Positions 9,073 through 18,168 of a stretch of DNA of 64,000 bases are shown in pieces. This stretch comes from Anaerotruncus rubiinfantis (GTDB lineage Bacteria > Bacillota > Clostridia > Oscillospirales > Ruminococcaceae). The notes under the pieces were generated by a model. The model searched no databases and was not told the origin of the DNA. It saw only the letters and a list, made by a program, of their open reading frames with translations. The stretch is from contig NZ_FKLA01000009.1 in the NCBI RefSeq assembly GCF_900078395.1, positions 944,614 through 1,008,613 on the forward strand, read 5' to 3'. The position numbers and the translations under genes are program-made. Every line of letters begins with the position of its first letter. Positions within the stretch are counted from its first letter, which is position 1.

Positions 9073-10272
9073 TCAGTTTGCGCCCTGCGGCGCGGGGTGT
9101 TTGCAGGTGACCTTGTGGACTACGACACAGAGAAGGCCGGTAAACAGCATGATCGGCAGGGAGGTGCCGAGCGGGAAATCAATCCGCATCAGCAGACGGT
9201 AGCCGGCGAAGCCGACCGCCCAGATGAGGATGTTTTTGACGTTCAGAAGCTGCGCTTCTTCCACCCTGGTGTTCCTGAGGATGAAATAATCGGTGATCAG
9301 CACGGCGAAGAGCGGGGCAAAGACCGAGCCGATGAAATAGAGGAAGTTTTCATACTGGTTGATGTTGATGAAGATGGCCATCAGGGTGCCCGCCGCGCAG
9401 ACGACAAGCGCCGCGGCTTTTTCGTTCCATTTGTGGTTGAGGTTGACGATGCTCACGCCGCCCGACCACGCGTCAAGAAAGGTTGTGGTGACGGTCGAGA
9501 GGATGACGATCAAAAGAGCGACCGCGCCCAGCCCCGCCGCGACCAGGATCTGCGCGATGTCGTCGGTGCCGGTGTAGATCGCCGCGCCCAGCCCGATCAC
9601 ATACATCAGGCAGCTGCCCAGGAAATACCCCGCCGCGCTCATGACAGTGCCCATTTTGGGGTTCTTCGCGCTGCGGGTGTAATCGGAAATGAGCGGCAGC
9701 CAGGAGAGCGGCATGGTGACGCTGAGTTCCACCGCTGCGCCGAAACGCATGGCGTTTGGATCGCCCGGCGCGCCGAACGAGAAATTTCGAAAGACCACCC
9801 AGCCGAGCACCAGCGTAAAGAGGAAAAGCGCGGAGACGACGAAGGCGTTCAGCTTCGAGAGATTTTTGAGCCCGACCAGGATCCAGACGCAGATGAGCCC
9901 GCCGATCACCAGGCACCAAATGGCTTCATTCTGGATATTCGGGGTGACAACGTTCAGCGCCTTGGCGCCGTTTATGATCATGACGGCGGTCCAGCCGAGC
10001 AGCTGGACGACATTCAGCAGCGAAAACCAGAAGGAGCCGTATTTTCCGAACGAGATGCGGGTGGATTCGATGGCGGAGAGGCCGCTCTTCGCGCCGATAA
10101 AGCCGGTGAAGAAGAGCACAGCACAGCCGATCAGGTGCCCAATGAGGATGGCCCACACCGCCCTCCAGAAGCCGAGCGGCGCGAGCAGCGCGCCGGTGAG
10201 GATTTCCGCGATCGACACCGCCGCGCCGAACCAGAGCAGGCCTTGTCCAAGGCTGGAAGTCTTGTTATCCAT
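9073..10272 (-). CDS. cytX: NCS1-family permease, putative hydroxymethylpyrimidine transporter CytX
   Basis: 399-residue membrane protein with about twelve hydrophobic segments and NCS1 (purine-cytosine permease) family landmarks: SSLGQGLLWFGAAVSIAEILTG at the N-terminus, FSLLNVVQLLGWTAVMIINGA, and the SLSWLPLISDYTR-type block (MPLSWLPLISDYTRSAKNP). CytX-type members associate with TPP riboswitches and are assigned to HMP import; the sequence places this gene in that context, between thiW and thiM. A good ribosome site (GGAGAAAG) precedes the ATG. Cytosine transport is the main alternative. Confidence 0.88.
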   Translation of the reverse strand: MDNKTSSLGQGLLWFGAAVSIAEILTGALLAPLGFWRAVWAILIGHLIGCAVLFFTGFIGAKSGLSAIESTRISFGKYGSFWFSLLNVVQLLGWTAVMIINGAKALNVVTPNIQNEAIWCLVIGGLICVWILVGLKNLSKLNAFVVSALFLFTLVLGWVVFRNFSFGAPGDPNAMRFGAAVELSVTMPLSWLPLISDYTRSAKNPKMGTVMSAAGYFLGSCLMYVIGLGAAIYTGTDDIAQILVAAGLGAVALLIVILSTVTTTFLDAWSGGVSIVNLNHKWNEKAAALVVCAAGTLMAIFININQYENFLYFIGSVFAPLFAVLITDYFILRNTRVEEAQLLNVKNILIWAVGFAGYRLLMRIDFPLGTSLPIMLFTGLLCVVVHKVTCKHPAPQGAN

Positions 10273-10314
10273 AATCTTTCTCCATTCTATCGTTTTTCCA
10301 GTTTGTTGTAAAGC

Positions 10315-10824
10315 TTATTTGCTGCCGAGCGCAACCTTGACATCGCCGAAGACATGGGTCTTCTGCAACGCGCCGAGCGCGAGCACCGAGATGGTCGCGC
10401 CGCCGAGCGTGCTGACCAGGAACGGCAGCACATAGGCGAACAGCGCCGCCTCCTTGCCCATCAGCAGAGTCGCGACCGGATAGCAGGCGAGGCCGCCGAG
10501 GATTCCGGTGCCAGCCACTTCGCCGAGATAGGCCAGCGGCAGGCGGCGGGTGTGTTTGTAGAGCATGCCACAGCAGAACGCGCCGATCATGCTGCCCGGG
10601 AAGGCGAGCAGGCTGCCGGTGCCCATGAGGTTGCGGATGAGCGAGGTGCCGAAAGCCATGCTGACCGCGTAGCCCGGCCCGAGCAGCACACCCGCGATGA
10701 CGTTGACCATGTGTTGGATCGGGAAGCATTTGGAGGCGCCGATCGGGATGTAAAAGGCGGAACAGACGACGCCCAACGCAATCAGCAGGCCTGCGGTGGT
10801 GAGTTTTTTGACATTTTGGTTCAT
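10315..10824 (-). CDS. thiW: ThiW, thiazole-specific S component of an ECF transporter
   Basis: 169-residue polytopic membrane protein with five to six hydrophobic segments. It begins MNQNVKKLTTAGLLIALGVV, then has YIPIGASKCFPIQHMVNVIAGVLLGP, LLAFPGSMIGAFCCGMLYK and a LGEVAGTGILGG block typical of ThiW. The protein captures the thiazole precursor and needs an ECF AAT module encoded elsewhere. ATG 10824 is chosen over the open frame extending to 10899 because AAGAAAG precedes it, and the upstream extension would run through the riboswitch terminator. First gene of the thi operon. Confidence 0.92.
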   Translation of the reverse strand: MNQNVKKLTTAGLLIALGVVCSAFYIPIGASKCFPIQHMVNVIAGVLLGPGYAVSMAFGTSLIRNLMGTGSLLAFPGSMIGAFCCGMLYKHTRRLPLAYLGEVAGTGILGGLACYPVATLLMGKEAALFAYVLPFLVSTLGGATISVLALGALQKTHVFGDVKVALGSK

Positions 10825-10849
10825 ACTTGACAACTTCTTTCTTGATGGA

Positions 10850-10889
10850 ATAAAAAACAGCGGGACGCGCCAACCGGCGCGTCCCGCTG
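10850..10889 (-). terminator. Riboswitch-controlled intrinsic terminator
   Basis: Read on the minus strand: a 14-bp perfect GC-rich stem (arms CAGCGGGACGCGCC / GGCGCGTCCCGCTG, tetraloop GGTT) followed by TTTTTTA. It lies between the TPP aptamer and thiW, so ligand binding would be expected to stop transcription here. Confidence 0.93.
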
Positions 10890-10908
10890 AAACTTTCATT
10901 TCTGCATA

Positions 10909-10998
10909 CGATCCCTACGTTGGCATTATCCAAATCAGGTGTGCGGGTCGAAGTTGGATGACTTCCTCTCAGCCTGCGTCACAAGCTCCCCGTGCTAT
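10909..10998 (-). ncRNA. TPP riboswitch aptamer (THI element)
   Basis: The conserved TPP aptamer blocks are visible on the minus strand: GGGGAGCTTGTGACG near the 5' end, GCTGAGAGGAAG in the middle, ACCCGCACACCTGATTTGG, and GATAATGCCAACGTAGGGA at the 3' end. A strong promoter precedes it, and a terminator hairpin lies between it and thiW. Expected role: OFF switch for the six-gene thiamin salvage operon when TPP is high. Confidence 0.97.
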
Positions 10999-11011
10999 TC
11001 AATTCGTTCAG

Positions 11012-11040
11012 ATTTTAACACAGGCGGAAAAGTTTGTCAA
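11012..11040 (-). promoter_or_regulatory. Sigma-A-type promoter of the thiamin operon
   Basis: Minus strand TTGACA (11035-11040), 17-bp spacer, TAAAAT (11012-11017), just upstream of the TPP aptamer. Confidence 0.85.
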
Positions 11041-11105
11041 TGTTCGTGAAAACACCATTTGCCGCAAAACGGGTGGGAAAAGTGGAAATTTAGCCATTTC
11101 TTCTG

Positions 11106-11134
11106 TTGACACGCTAGCATGCCAGTGGTAAAAT
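11106..11134 (+). promoter_or_regulatory. Sigma-A-type promoter upstream of uxuB
   Basis: TTGACA (11106-11111), 17-bp spacer, TAAAAT (11129-11134). The leader to the uxuB start is about 190 nt. I see no clear riboswitch in it, though it contains an open GC-rich stretch that could fold. Confidence 0.75.
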
Positions 11135-11329
11135 TTAGGCATAGGATCGATTCCCTCCGGTAAAATCCCGCGTGGGAAAGATCTGCCCGCGTTTCGCCCG
11201 CTTATATGGCTGTGCGGCGCGGGGCAAACTATCTTCTGGGACTTTGGAAAACTGCTGACAATAAACCGCGGCGCCCATTTAAAAAGCTGCGCGGCGGTAC
11301 GGAAAAGAAAACAGGAAAGAGGGATTCTG

Positions 11330-12949
11330 GTGTTAAAACTGACAGCACAAAGCCTACAGGACCGCAAGGCGTGGGAAGCCGCCGGCGTCAAGCTGCCCGG
11401 ATTCGATTACGCCGCCATGTGTGCGCACACCAAGGAGCATCCTGTCTGGGTGCACTTCGGCGCGGGCAACATTTTCCGCGGGTTCATCGCCCGCCTGCAG
11501 CAGGAGCTGCTGAACTCCGGCAAGGCCAAGAGCGGCGTGATTGCCGCAGATACCTTTGATTTCGGGATCATTGACCAGATCTATGCCCCGCATGACAACC
11601 TCACCATGCTTGTCAGCCTGAAGCCGGACGGCTCCACCGACAAGGAGATCGTCGCAAGCATCGCGGAAGGCATCAAAGCGGACGGCGCGGATGAAAAACA
11701 GATGGCGCGCCTCAACGAGCTTTTCACCAATCCGGAATTGCAGATGGCCAGCTTCACCATCACCGAAAAAGGCTATGCCCTAACCGACCTTGCGGGAAAT
11801 TTCTTCCCGGTCGTGCAGGAGGACATGAAAAACGGCCCGGACCATGCGCGCCATGCAATGAGCATTGTAACCGCGCTGATGCTGCGCCGCTATCAGGCGG
11901 GCGGCTATCCCTTCGCGCTTTGCAGCATGGATAACTGCAGCCACAACGGCCAGAAGCTGCAGGATTCGGTTCTCACGGTCGCCGAAGCCTGGCAGAAAAA
12001 CGGCTTTGTGGACGAGGGATTTGTCGCCTACCTCAAGGACGCGTCGAAGGTATCCTTCCCGTGGAGCATGATTGACAAGATCACCCCGCGCCCATCTGAA
12101 ATCGTGGAAAAACAGCTCGCCGCGGCCGGCATTGAAGATATGGCGCCGGTCGTCACCGCGAAGAATACCTTTATCGCGCCGTTTGTCAACGCCGAGGTCC
12201 CGCAGTACCTTGTTGTGGAGGATCGCTTCCCGAACGGCCGCCCGCCTCTTGAGGAAGCGGGCGTCTACTTCACCGACCGCGACACGGTCAACAACACCGA
12301 GCGCATGAAGGTCACCACCTGCCTCAACCCGCTGCACACCGCGCTGGCGGTTTACGGCTGTCTGCTCGGCTACACGAGCATTGCGGCTGAGATGCAGGAC
12401 GCCGACCTCAAAAAGCTGGTTGAACGCATCGGCTACGATGAAGGCATGCCGGTCGTGGTGGACCCGAAAATCCTGAGCCCGATGGACTTCATCCACGAGG
12501 TCATCGATCAGCGCCTGCCCAATCCGTTCATCCCGGATGCGCCGCAGCGTATCGCTACCGACACGAGCCAAAAGCTGCCGATCCGCTTTGGCGAAACGAT
12601 CAAATCCTATCTCTCGCGTCCGGATCTCGATGTGCAGGATCTCGTCTGCATTCCGCTGGCACTGGCCGGCTGGTGCCGCTATCTGCTCGGCGTGGACGAC
12701 AAATGCGAACCGATGCAGGTGAGCAGCGACCCGATGCTGGCGGATCTGCAGAAGATGCTCGCTGGGGTTAAGGTCGGCGAGCCCGCAAGCGTCGGCAGCG
12801 CGCTTCAGCCAATCCTCTCGAATCCGGCGCTCTTCGCCGTGGATCTTTATGAGGCAGGTCTCGGCGGGAAGGTCGAAGGCATGTTCAAGGAGCTCATTGC
12901 GGGTCCGGGCGCGGTGCGCACGACCCTGCAAAAATACGTGAACGCGTAA
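11330..12949 (+). CDS. uxuB: Mannitol dehydrogenase family oxidoreductase, probable fructuronate reductase
   Basis: 539 residues, NAD-dependent long-chain polyol dehydrogenase family. Motifs: VHFGAGNIFRGFIARL (nucleotide-binding start), a long Rossmann domain, FALCSMDNCSHNGQKLQDSV (active-site MDN segment), VVEDRFPNGRPPLEEAGVYFTD, and the helical domain LNPLHTALAVYGCLLGY ending with the conserved lysine/asparagine region. It would reduce D-fructuronate to D-mannonate, feeding UxuA at 18521-19555. GTG start at 11330 follows AGGAAAGAGGG. Tagaturonate or mannitol specificity is possible from sequence alone, but uxuA and a CdaR-like regulator nearby favour hexuronate catabolism. Confidence 0.88.
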   Translation: MLKLTAQSLQDRKAWEAAGVKLPGFDYAAMCAHTKEHPVWVHFGAGNIFRGFIARLQQELLNSGKAKSGVIAADTFDFGIIDQIYAPHDNLTMLVSLKPDGSTDKEIVASIAEGIKADGADEKQMARLNELFTNPELQMASFTITEKGYALTDLAGNFFPVVQEDMKNGPDHARHAMSIVTALMLRRYQAGGYPFALCSMDNCSHNGQKLQDSVLTVAEAWQKNGFVDEGFVAYLKDASKVSFPWSMIDKITPRPSEIVEKQLAAAGIEDMAPVVTAKNTFIAPFVNAEVPQYLVVEDRFPNGRPPLEEAGVYFTDRDTVNNTERMKVTTCLNPLHTALAVYGCLLGYTSIAAEMQDADLKKLVERIGYDEGMPVVVDPKILSPMDFIHEVIDQRLPNPFIPDAPQRIATDTSQKLPIRFGETIKSYLSRPDLDVQDLVCIPLALAGWCRYLLGVDDKCEPMQVSSDPMLADLQKMLAGVKVGEPASVGSALQPILSNPALFAVDLYEAGLGGKVEGMFKELIAGPGAVRTTLQKYVNA

Positions 12950-12968
12950 AATGGTGTTTCCATGGAAA

Positions 12969-12996
12969 GGGCCGCGCTAAAAGCGCGGCCCTTTTT
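12969..12996 (+). terminator. Intrinsic terminator of uxuB
   Basis: Ten-bp stem GGGCCGCGCT / AGCGCGGCCC, AAA loop, followed by TTTTT. Confidence 0.93.
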
Positions 12997-13088
12997 GCCG
13001 CTTTTCAGACGGGAAAAACTGTGCTATACTACACAAAAACAAACCGGCGCGGGCGGCGGGGCCCTCCGGACGGAAAGGGGTGGTATGG

Positions 13089-14270
13089 TTGGATAAAAAC
13101 ACAAACGAATCGTTTGCCACGGTAAAGGCGGTACAGGAAAAGCTGGAAGCGGTCCTGGGACATGAAACGGTGAAGGTGGGGATCGCCGACAATCAGGGGA
13201 TTGTGGTGATTTTCACCGATCCTTCCAGCGCGGGGAAATTTTCCGAACCGGCCTATAAGGCGATTCAGACCGGACGCCCGGTTGTGGTGGACAGGACAAA
13301 CGAATTCCTGTTTGTGGCAAGCCAGCAGGGGGTGTATGTGCCTTTTTTTCATGAAAAAGAAGCGGTCGGGGTGATCCTGCTGGTCGGAGACCCGGAACTT
13401 CTCGCAAAATATGCGGGCATGGCTGCGCTGACCGCCCAGTCGGTTTATGACCTCGAGAGCTACAAAGCCTCCTACTGGGGCAAGCTCGATCAGCGCAACA
13501 TCTTCACCAAGGTGCTGCTCTACTATTCGGAGGATCCCTATCCGGCGGAGGCCTACAACATCGCGGACAAATACGGATACGACACCGACATGGTGCGGAT
13601 ACCGCTATTGTTTATCCTGCGGTACAGCTACTACCGGGAGGACCGGCAGATTTCCGAGTTTGAACGCAACCCCTACCATGACAAGCAGGATATCATCTGC
13701 ATCACCCGCGGGCAGAATGCGGTCGTGTTCAAAGCGGTTTCAACAAACCCTGCGGAGGCGGTCGGCCGCTACCGCGAGGTGGTTGAGCAGTATGTCGAAG
13801 GGATGCAGGCCCTCAATATCAACGGCGGGCGCCCGTTTATCTGCAACGTGGGGACTTTGCAGAACAAGCTGATCAACTATCAGAAAGGATACCATCACAG
13901 CCTGTGGGTTTCGAACAATTCGGCGGATGTTATCGGCGACGACGAAACGCGGATCTATTATTTTTATGACAGCGTCCTTCCATACCTGCAAAGCCAGGTG
14001 CCGATGGAGGAGTTCAGCATGATCTTCAACGTTTTCAAGGATGTGCTCAAGGGCGGGGAACGGCAGCGTTTCCTTGATAATATGGGGATGCTCTACCAGC
14101 GGAACATGAATGTTTCCGCAAGCGCAAAGGCCCTTTTTCAGCACAGGAACACCTTGATTGCCTGGATTAACCGGATGAAGGAACTGTTTTGTATCGATCC
14201 GGTGAACGATGAGATCGGCCGGGAATTTTTCCAGCAGCTGCTTTACTATTACAAGAACACCGAGGATTGA
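13089..14270 (+). CDS. CdaR-like (sugar diacid / PucR-type) transcriptional regulator
   Basis: 393 residues. The N-terminal ~135 residues (starting VQEKLEAVLGHETVKVGIAD, then PVVVDRTNEFLFV and EKEAVGVILLVGD) resemble the sugar-diacid recognition domain. The middle part is a GGDEF-like spacer typical of CdaR/PucR proteins. The C-terminal ~60 residues (MNVSASAKALFQHRNTLIAWINRMKELF) form the PucR-type helix-turn-helix. Likely a ligand-responsive activator of neighbouring uronate/aldarate genes. I prefer TTG 13089 because the ribosome site AAAGGGG ends at 13080 and would overlap the alternative GTG at 13080. It stands alone between two terminators. Confidence 0.85.
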   Translation: MDKNTNESFATVKAVQEKLEAVLGHETVKVGIADNQGIVVIFTDPSSAGKFSEPAYKAIQTGRPVVVDRTNEFLFVASQQGVYVPFFHEKEAVGVILLVGDPELLAKYAGMAALTAQSVYDLESYKASYWGKLDQRNIFTKVLLYYSEDPYPAEAYNIADKYGYDTDMVRIPLLFILRYSYYREDRQISEFERNPYHDKQDIICITRGQNAVVFKAVSTNPAEAVGRYREVVEQYVEGMQALNINGGRPFICNVGTLQNKLINYQKGYHHSLWVSNNSADVIGDDETRIYYFYDSVLPYLQSQVPMEEFSMIFNVFKDVLKGGERQRFLDNMGMLYQRNMNVSASAKALFQHRNTLIAWINRMKELFCIDPVNDEIGREFFQQLLYYYKNTED

Positions 14271-14311
14271 AAACGGATGCACGCACGGGTTTCCCCGTGC
14301 GTGCATCCGTT
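14271..14311. terminator. Bidirectional terminator between the regulator and the TRAP operon
   Basis: Long perfect stem: AAACGGATGCACGCACGGG pairs with its complement ending at 14311, with a TTTC loop. It follows the CdaR-like gene directly and faces the end of dctM. Confidence 0.85.
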
Positions 14312-14320
14312 TATGAGTTC

Positions 14321-15592
14321 CTATGCGCTGAGCAGGCTGGGCAGGAATAAGGTGATCTGCGGGACAAAGGACAAAAACAACACAACCGCGATCAGCGTGA
14401 ATATATAAGGTACCATACACTTGGATATTCGCTCAACACTGACGCCGGAGATGCCGGAAAGGACATACAGCACCATCCCGACCGGCGGGGTCAGCAGGCC
14501 GATCATCAGGTTGATGGTCATGAGCACGCCGAAATGGACCAGATCCATGCCGTAGCTTGCCATCAGCGGCACAAGAATCGGAGTCAGGATGATGAGCGAG
14601 GCGGTGCCGTCCATGAACATCCCGACGATCAGAAACAGCAGGTTCACCAGCAGGATTGCGAAGATCTTGTTCGGCACGACCGAGGAGATGAACTCCGCCG
14701 CCATTTTGGGGATCTGCTCTTTGGTGAGAATCCAGCCGAACAGCACCGAGGAGGCAGCGATCGCCATGACCATCGCGGTGGTTTTCACCGTGTCGTCAAT
14801 GAGAGCCGGCAGTTCCGCTACCTTGATCGAACGGGTGGCAAACGCCAGGATGAGCGCGTAAACCGACGCCACGATGGCCGCTTCGGTCGGGGTGAACACG
14901 CCGCCCACAATGCCGCCGATCAGGATGACCGGCGCGAGCAGCGCAAAGAAGGATTCCTTGAAGCATTTCCACATGGCGGAAAGCTTCGCGCGCGGTTTTT
15001 TAACGTAACCGCGCCGCTTGGCCTGCACATAGACCACAATGGCCATGGCAAACGCCATGACAAGTCCGGGGACTACGCCCGCCAGAAATAGCTTGCCGAT
15101 CGAGACGCCCGCGATGACGCCGTACATGACGAACGGGACGCTCGGCGGAATGACCGGGCCGATGCAGGAGGACGCGCCGGTGACAGCGAGCGAGAAGTCG
15201 TCGTCATAGCCCGCGTCCTTCATCGCTTTGAGTTCGATTGCGCCGAGGCCGCCGGTGTCGGCGATCGCGCTGCCGGACATGCCGGAGAAGATAACGCTGG
15301 CAAGGATGTTGGCGTGGCCCATACCGCCGGTGATGTGTCCGACGAGCATATCGGCGAATTTGAAGATACGCTGGGTGATGCCGCCGGAATTCATGACCGC
15401 GCCAGCGAACATGAAGAACGGCACCGCCAGCAGGGTGAAGGAGTCGCCGATCGACATGATCATCCGTTGGGTGACGATGTTGAGCGAGACACCGGTCGTT
15501 AAGAAATACGAAAGGCAGCTGAGGAAGAGGGAAAACGCGATCGGCATGCCGCAGAAAATGAGAATCACAAGGGAAACGACCATTGCGATCAT
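14321..15592 (-). CDS. TRAP transporter large permease (DctM type)
   Basis: 423-residue polytopic membrane protein, the ion-coupled permease of a tripartite ATP-independent periplasmic transporter. Family marks: FCGMPIAFSLFLSCLSYFL, ALLAVPFFMFAGAVMNSGGIT, FSGMSGSAIADTGGLGAIELKAM, GPVIPPSVPFVMYG and the C-terminal MTINLMIGLLTPPVGMVLYV. About twelve hydrophobic segments. It overlaps the small permease by 4 bp. Together with DctQ, DctP and an esterase it lies in the uronate block, so a hexuronate or related acid is the likely cargo (inference). Confidence 0.95.
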   Translation of the reverse strand: MIAMVVSLVILIFCGMPIAFSLFLSCLSYFLTTGVSLNIVTQRMIMSIGDSFTLLAVPFFMFAGAVMNSGGITQRIFKFADMLVGHITGGMGHANILASVIFSGMSGSAIADTGGLGAIELKAMKDAGYDDDFSLAVTGASSCIGPVIPPSVPFVMYGVIAGVSIGKLFLAGVVPGLVMAFAMAIVVYVQAKRRGYVKKPRAKLSAMWKCFKESFFALLAPVILIGGIVGGVFTPTEAAIVASVYALILAFATRSIKVAELPALIDDTVKTTAMVMAIAASSVLFGWILTKEQIPKMAAEFISSVVPNKIFAILLVNLLFLIVGMFMDGTASLIILTPILVPLMASYGMDLVHFGVLMTINLMIGLLTPPVGMVLYVLSGISGVSVERISKCMVPYIFTLIAVVLFLSFVPQITLFLPSLLSA

Positions 15593-16086
15593 GACAGCGC
15601 CTCCTCTCCGGGAACATCCCTATTGGTGCCTCTCAGCATACAAGCGGTGGAAAGCGCCATATGTATGCTGGTCAGCAGACAGCAGACCGGCATGGCAAGG
15701 AAAAGAAAGCTCATGGGCATCTCCATGCAGCCCGAAAGCAGCTTGTGCTGGGAAAGCGCGTACCGAAAAGAGTGAGGCAGCAGGTAGAGCATCGCCGCAA
15801 TCACCAGGAGGTTTCCGGCCACTTTCAGGATTTTCTGCACAGCCGGCGGCATGCGGTCAACCGCGAGCGTCACCGCGACGTGTTTATCCTGCGTCACGCA
15901 GTAGCCCATCCCCAGAAAGACAAGCCACACATAGATATAACGGGAGAATTCCTCACTCCACACCAAGGGGGTATTGAAAAAGTAGCGCAGAATGATCTGG
16001 ATGGTCAGCATAATGAGCATGGTGGAGAACAGGACGATGAGCACCCAGCGTTCGACCCGTTCGAGCCCTTGTATCAAACGATTCAC
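15589..16086 (-). CDS. TRAP transporter small permease (DctQ type)
   Basis: 165 residues with four hydrophobic helices: WVLIVLFSTMLIMLTIQIILRY near the N-terminus, YIYVWLVFLGMGYCV, LLVIAAMLYLL and a C-terminal MSFLFLAMPVCCLLTSIHMAL. The TPLVWSEEFSRYIYVWLVF motif is the DctQ hallmark. Four-bp overlap with dctM downstream, 60-bp gap to dctP upstream. Confidence 0.94.
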   Translation of the reverse strand: MNRLIQGLERVERWVLIVLFSTMLIMLTIQIILRYFFNTPLVWSEEFSRYIYVWLVFLGMGYCVTQDKHVAVTLAVDRMPPAVQKILKVAGNLLVIAAMLYLLPHSFRYALSQHKLLSGCMEMPMSFLFLAMPVCCLLTSIHMALSTACMLRGTNRDVPGEEALS

Positions 16087-16145
16087 ATAAAAACCTCCAG
16101 TCCGGTACTACCCGGATAATAGATGCCATGCCGGGCCCCAGGGGA

Positions 16146-17207
16146 TCAGATCCCCTGGACGGCAGCGTAAAGATCGGGGTCTGCGGCGCTGAGCTCATCG
16201 ATGACGCTCTGCAGGGAAGCGCGGAAGGCGTCCGCATCCACGTCGACCAGCTCGATACCAAAGTCGTCATGGAAGCTCTGGATGAGTTTCGCTTCGTCGT
16301 CTTCAGTCTTCTGATTGCCCCATGCGGCGGCTTCGTTTACAACTTCGAGGAGGATCTTCTGGTTTTCCGGGGTGAGCTTGTCGAGCGCGGCCTGGGAAAT
16401 GACAGTGAAGGTGACTTCACGGGCGTGGCCGGTGAGGGAGAAGTATTTGCAGACCTCCTGGATATTCCAGGCTGCCATGCCGGACGGTGTGTGCTCCGCG
16501 CCGTCGATGACGCCCTGCTGCATCGCAAGGTACTGCTCGGTCGGGGCCATCGGGGCGGGTTCCGCGCCAAGGCCGCGGATGATCGAGATGATCGCGGGCA
16601 TGTCCGGGCAGCGGATCTTGAGACCCTTCATTTCTTCCGGATTGGAAGCGGCGGCTTTGGTGTTGATCACATAACGGGCGCCCATCGTCTGGGTGCCGGC
16701 CACCACGGCGCCAAGCTCGTCCTGCGCCTTTGCAAACAGGCCGGCCTCCGCGTCGCTGCCGACGAATTTCGAGAAGTGGTCATAATCCCGGAACAGGTAT
16801 GGGGTCTGGAAAACGTTGAAGCTTTCCATCCGCTTTCCGAGCTCGCCGGAACCGGAGTTGCACATATCGATCGCGCCGTCGATGACATTGCTGGTCACAT
16901 CGGTTTCGTTGCCGAGCTGGCTCGAGTGGAACACTTCGATATGAACCTTGCCGCCGGTGCGCTCCTCCATGAGCTTGCCCATCATTTCGAAAGCTTCCAC
17001 AAAGGTGGTGCCGGGGGTGGAGGTGGTGCTGTACTGGAGGGTGACTTCCTCCTGTTCGTCAGCGGCGGGCGCGGAAGAATCCGCGGCGGGCGCGGCAGGC
17101 GCGGAGGAGGACGGAGCGGAGGAACCGGAAGAGCAGCCGGTTGCGAGCATTGCGGCGGTGAGAAGGAGTGCGATTGCACAGCGTTTAACCGAATGAGTTT
17201 TTTTCAC
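16146..17207 (-). CDS. TRAP transporter substrate-binding lipoprotein (DctP type)
   Basis: 353 residues. The signal ends with a lipobox (LLTAAMLATGC), then a low-complexity Ser/Ala/Pro linker, then the DctP fold: LQYSTTSTPGTTFVEAFEMMG, VHIEVFHSSQLGNETDV, AIDMCNSGSGELG, the ligand-carboxylate arginine region in MKGLKIRCPDMP, and VIDGAEHTPSGMAAWNIQEV. GTG start at 17207 sits eight bases after GGAGG. Lipid-anchored outside the membrane, it delivers an organic acid to DctQM. Confidence 0.94.
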   Translation of the reverse strand: MKKTHSVKRCAIALLLTAAMLATGCSSGSSAPSSSAPAAPAADSSAPAADEQEEVTLQYSTTSTPGTTFVEAFEMMGKLMEERTGGKVHIEVFHSSQLGNETDVTSNVIDGAIDMCNSGSGELGKRMESFNVFQTPYLFRDYDHFSKFVGSDAEAGLFAKAQDELGAVVAGTQTMGARYVINTKAAASNPEEMKGLKIRCPDMPAIISIIRGLGAEPAPMAPTEQYLAMQQGVIDGAEHTPSGMAAWNIQEVCKYFSLTGHAREVTFTVISQAALDKLTPENQKILLEVVNEAAAWGNQKTEDDEAKLIQSFHDDFGIELVDVDADAFRASLQSVIDELSAADPDLYAAVQGI

Positions 17208-17235
17208 AGGGAATGCCTCCTAATTCTTTTTTGGT

Positions 17236-18123
17236 TTATTGTTTCAGATACTGATCAAGGAATGCGAAAATCTTTTCGGTGTTTTCCGGAGTGCGGAAAA
17301 AGCTTTCCGCATGATTGATGCCGGGGCAGAGTTCCAGGGTTACCTTTTCAGTGCCGATGGCCTGCTCCAGCTTGTCTGCAAACAGGATGCTCTGCTGGAA
17401 TGGGACAACGGTGTCGGCGAGCCCATGCTGCAGGAAAAAGGGAGGGGCCTTGGCGGTTATGTAAGTCTCGGGGTTTGCGAAGCGCACCAGCTCCGGCACT
17501 TTGCAGGGAGCCTTGCCAAGCAGCATGCCGCCCATCGACCGGTCGTTGCTGCAGGCTTCGTTGGGATCCACGCCGTATTCGGCGTGCTGGCGCTCCAGCT
17601 TACCGATATCCATGATGCCGTAGAGGGCAACCACGCACTGGACGTCCGAGGTGTATTGGGCGTTGCCCATTGTGAGATCCTCCAGCTCCCGGACGTTTGC
17701 AGAGGTGCCAGCCAGCGCGGCGAGGTGCGCGCCTGCGGAGAGCCCCCACAGGCCGATCCGCTGGGGATTGAGGTGATATTCTTTTGCGTGCGCCCGCAGA
17801 AAGCGGATCGCGGCTTTGACGTCATAGATCTGCGCTGGGAAGGGCGCGTGGACGCTCAGGGTGTAAGCGAGGGAAACAACCGCGTAACCGCGTTTCAGCC
17901 CGGTGAGAACAGGCGCGACCTTGAGCGAACTTTTCACACCGTAATACCAGCCGCCGCCATGCAGATCGATGATGACCGGGAACGGCCCGTCGCCTTCCTC
18001 GGGAAGGTAAAGATCCAAGGCCTCGTCTTCGTTTCGGTCGGCGTAGCGGATATCCAAAAACTTTCGTTTGATATCCGGCGTTTCCAGTACAGTATAGGTT
18101 TCTGGGCTTTCTTCCAGGACCAA
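17236..18123 (-). CDS. Alpha/beta-hydrolase (carboxylesterase/acetylesterase-like)
   Basis: About 295 residues with no signal peptide, so cytoplasmic. Oxyanion-hole motif HGGGWYYG, nucleophile elbow GLSAG, acid in HGLADTVVPF and catalytic histidine in CPGINHAESFF complete the triad. It resembles the BD-FAE/axe-type esterases that de-esterify sugars. First gene of the TRAP operon, so it may remove an acyl or methyl group from the imported uronate derivative (inference). I favour TTG 18123 because GGAGG lies nine bases ahead. The in-frame ATG at 18168 has no ribosome site. Confidence 0.85.
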   Translation of the reverse strand: MVLEESPETYTVLETPDIKRKFLDIRYADRNEDEALDLYLPEEGDGPFPVIIDLHGGGWYYGVKSSLKVAPVLTGLKRGYAVVSLAYTLSVHAPFPAQIYDVKAAIRFLRAHAKEYHLNPQRIGLWGLSAGAHLAALAGTSANVRELEDLTMGNAQYTSDVQCVVALYGIMDIGKLERQHAEYGVDPNEACSNDRSMGGMLLGKAPCKVPELVRFANPETYITAKAPPFFLQHGLADTVVPFQQSILFADKLEQAIGTEKVTLELCPGINHAESFFRTPENTEKIFAFLDQYLKQ

Positions 18124-18168
18124 ATTTTGATTCCTCCATTTCAAGGGATGCTGTCCGGCCGGGGACAT

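Noticed and set aside
9097..10311. Long plus-strand open frame opposite cytX
   Set aside because: Highly charged shadow translation of a membrane-protein gene; no ribosome site and no family resemblance.
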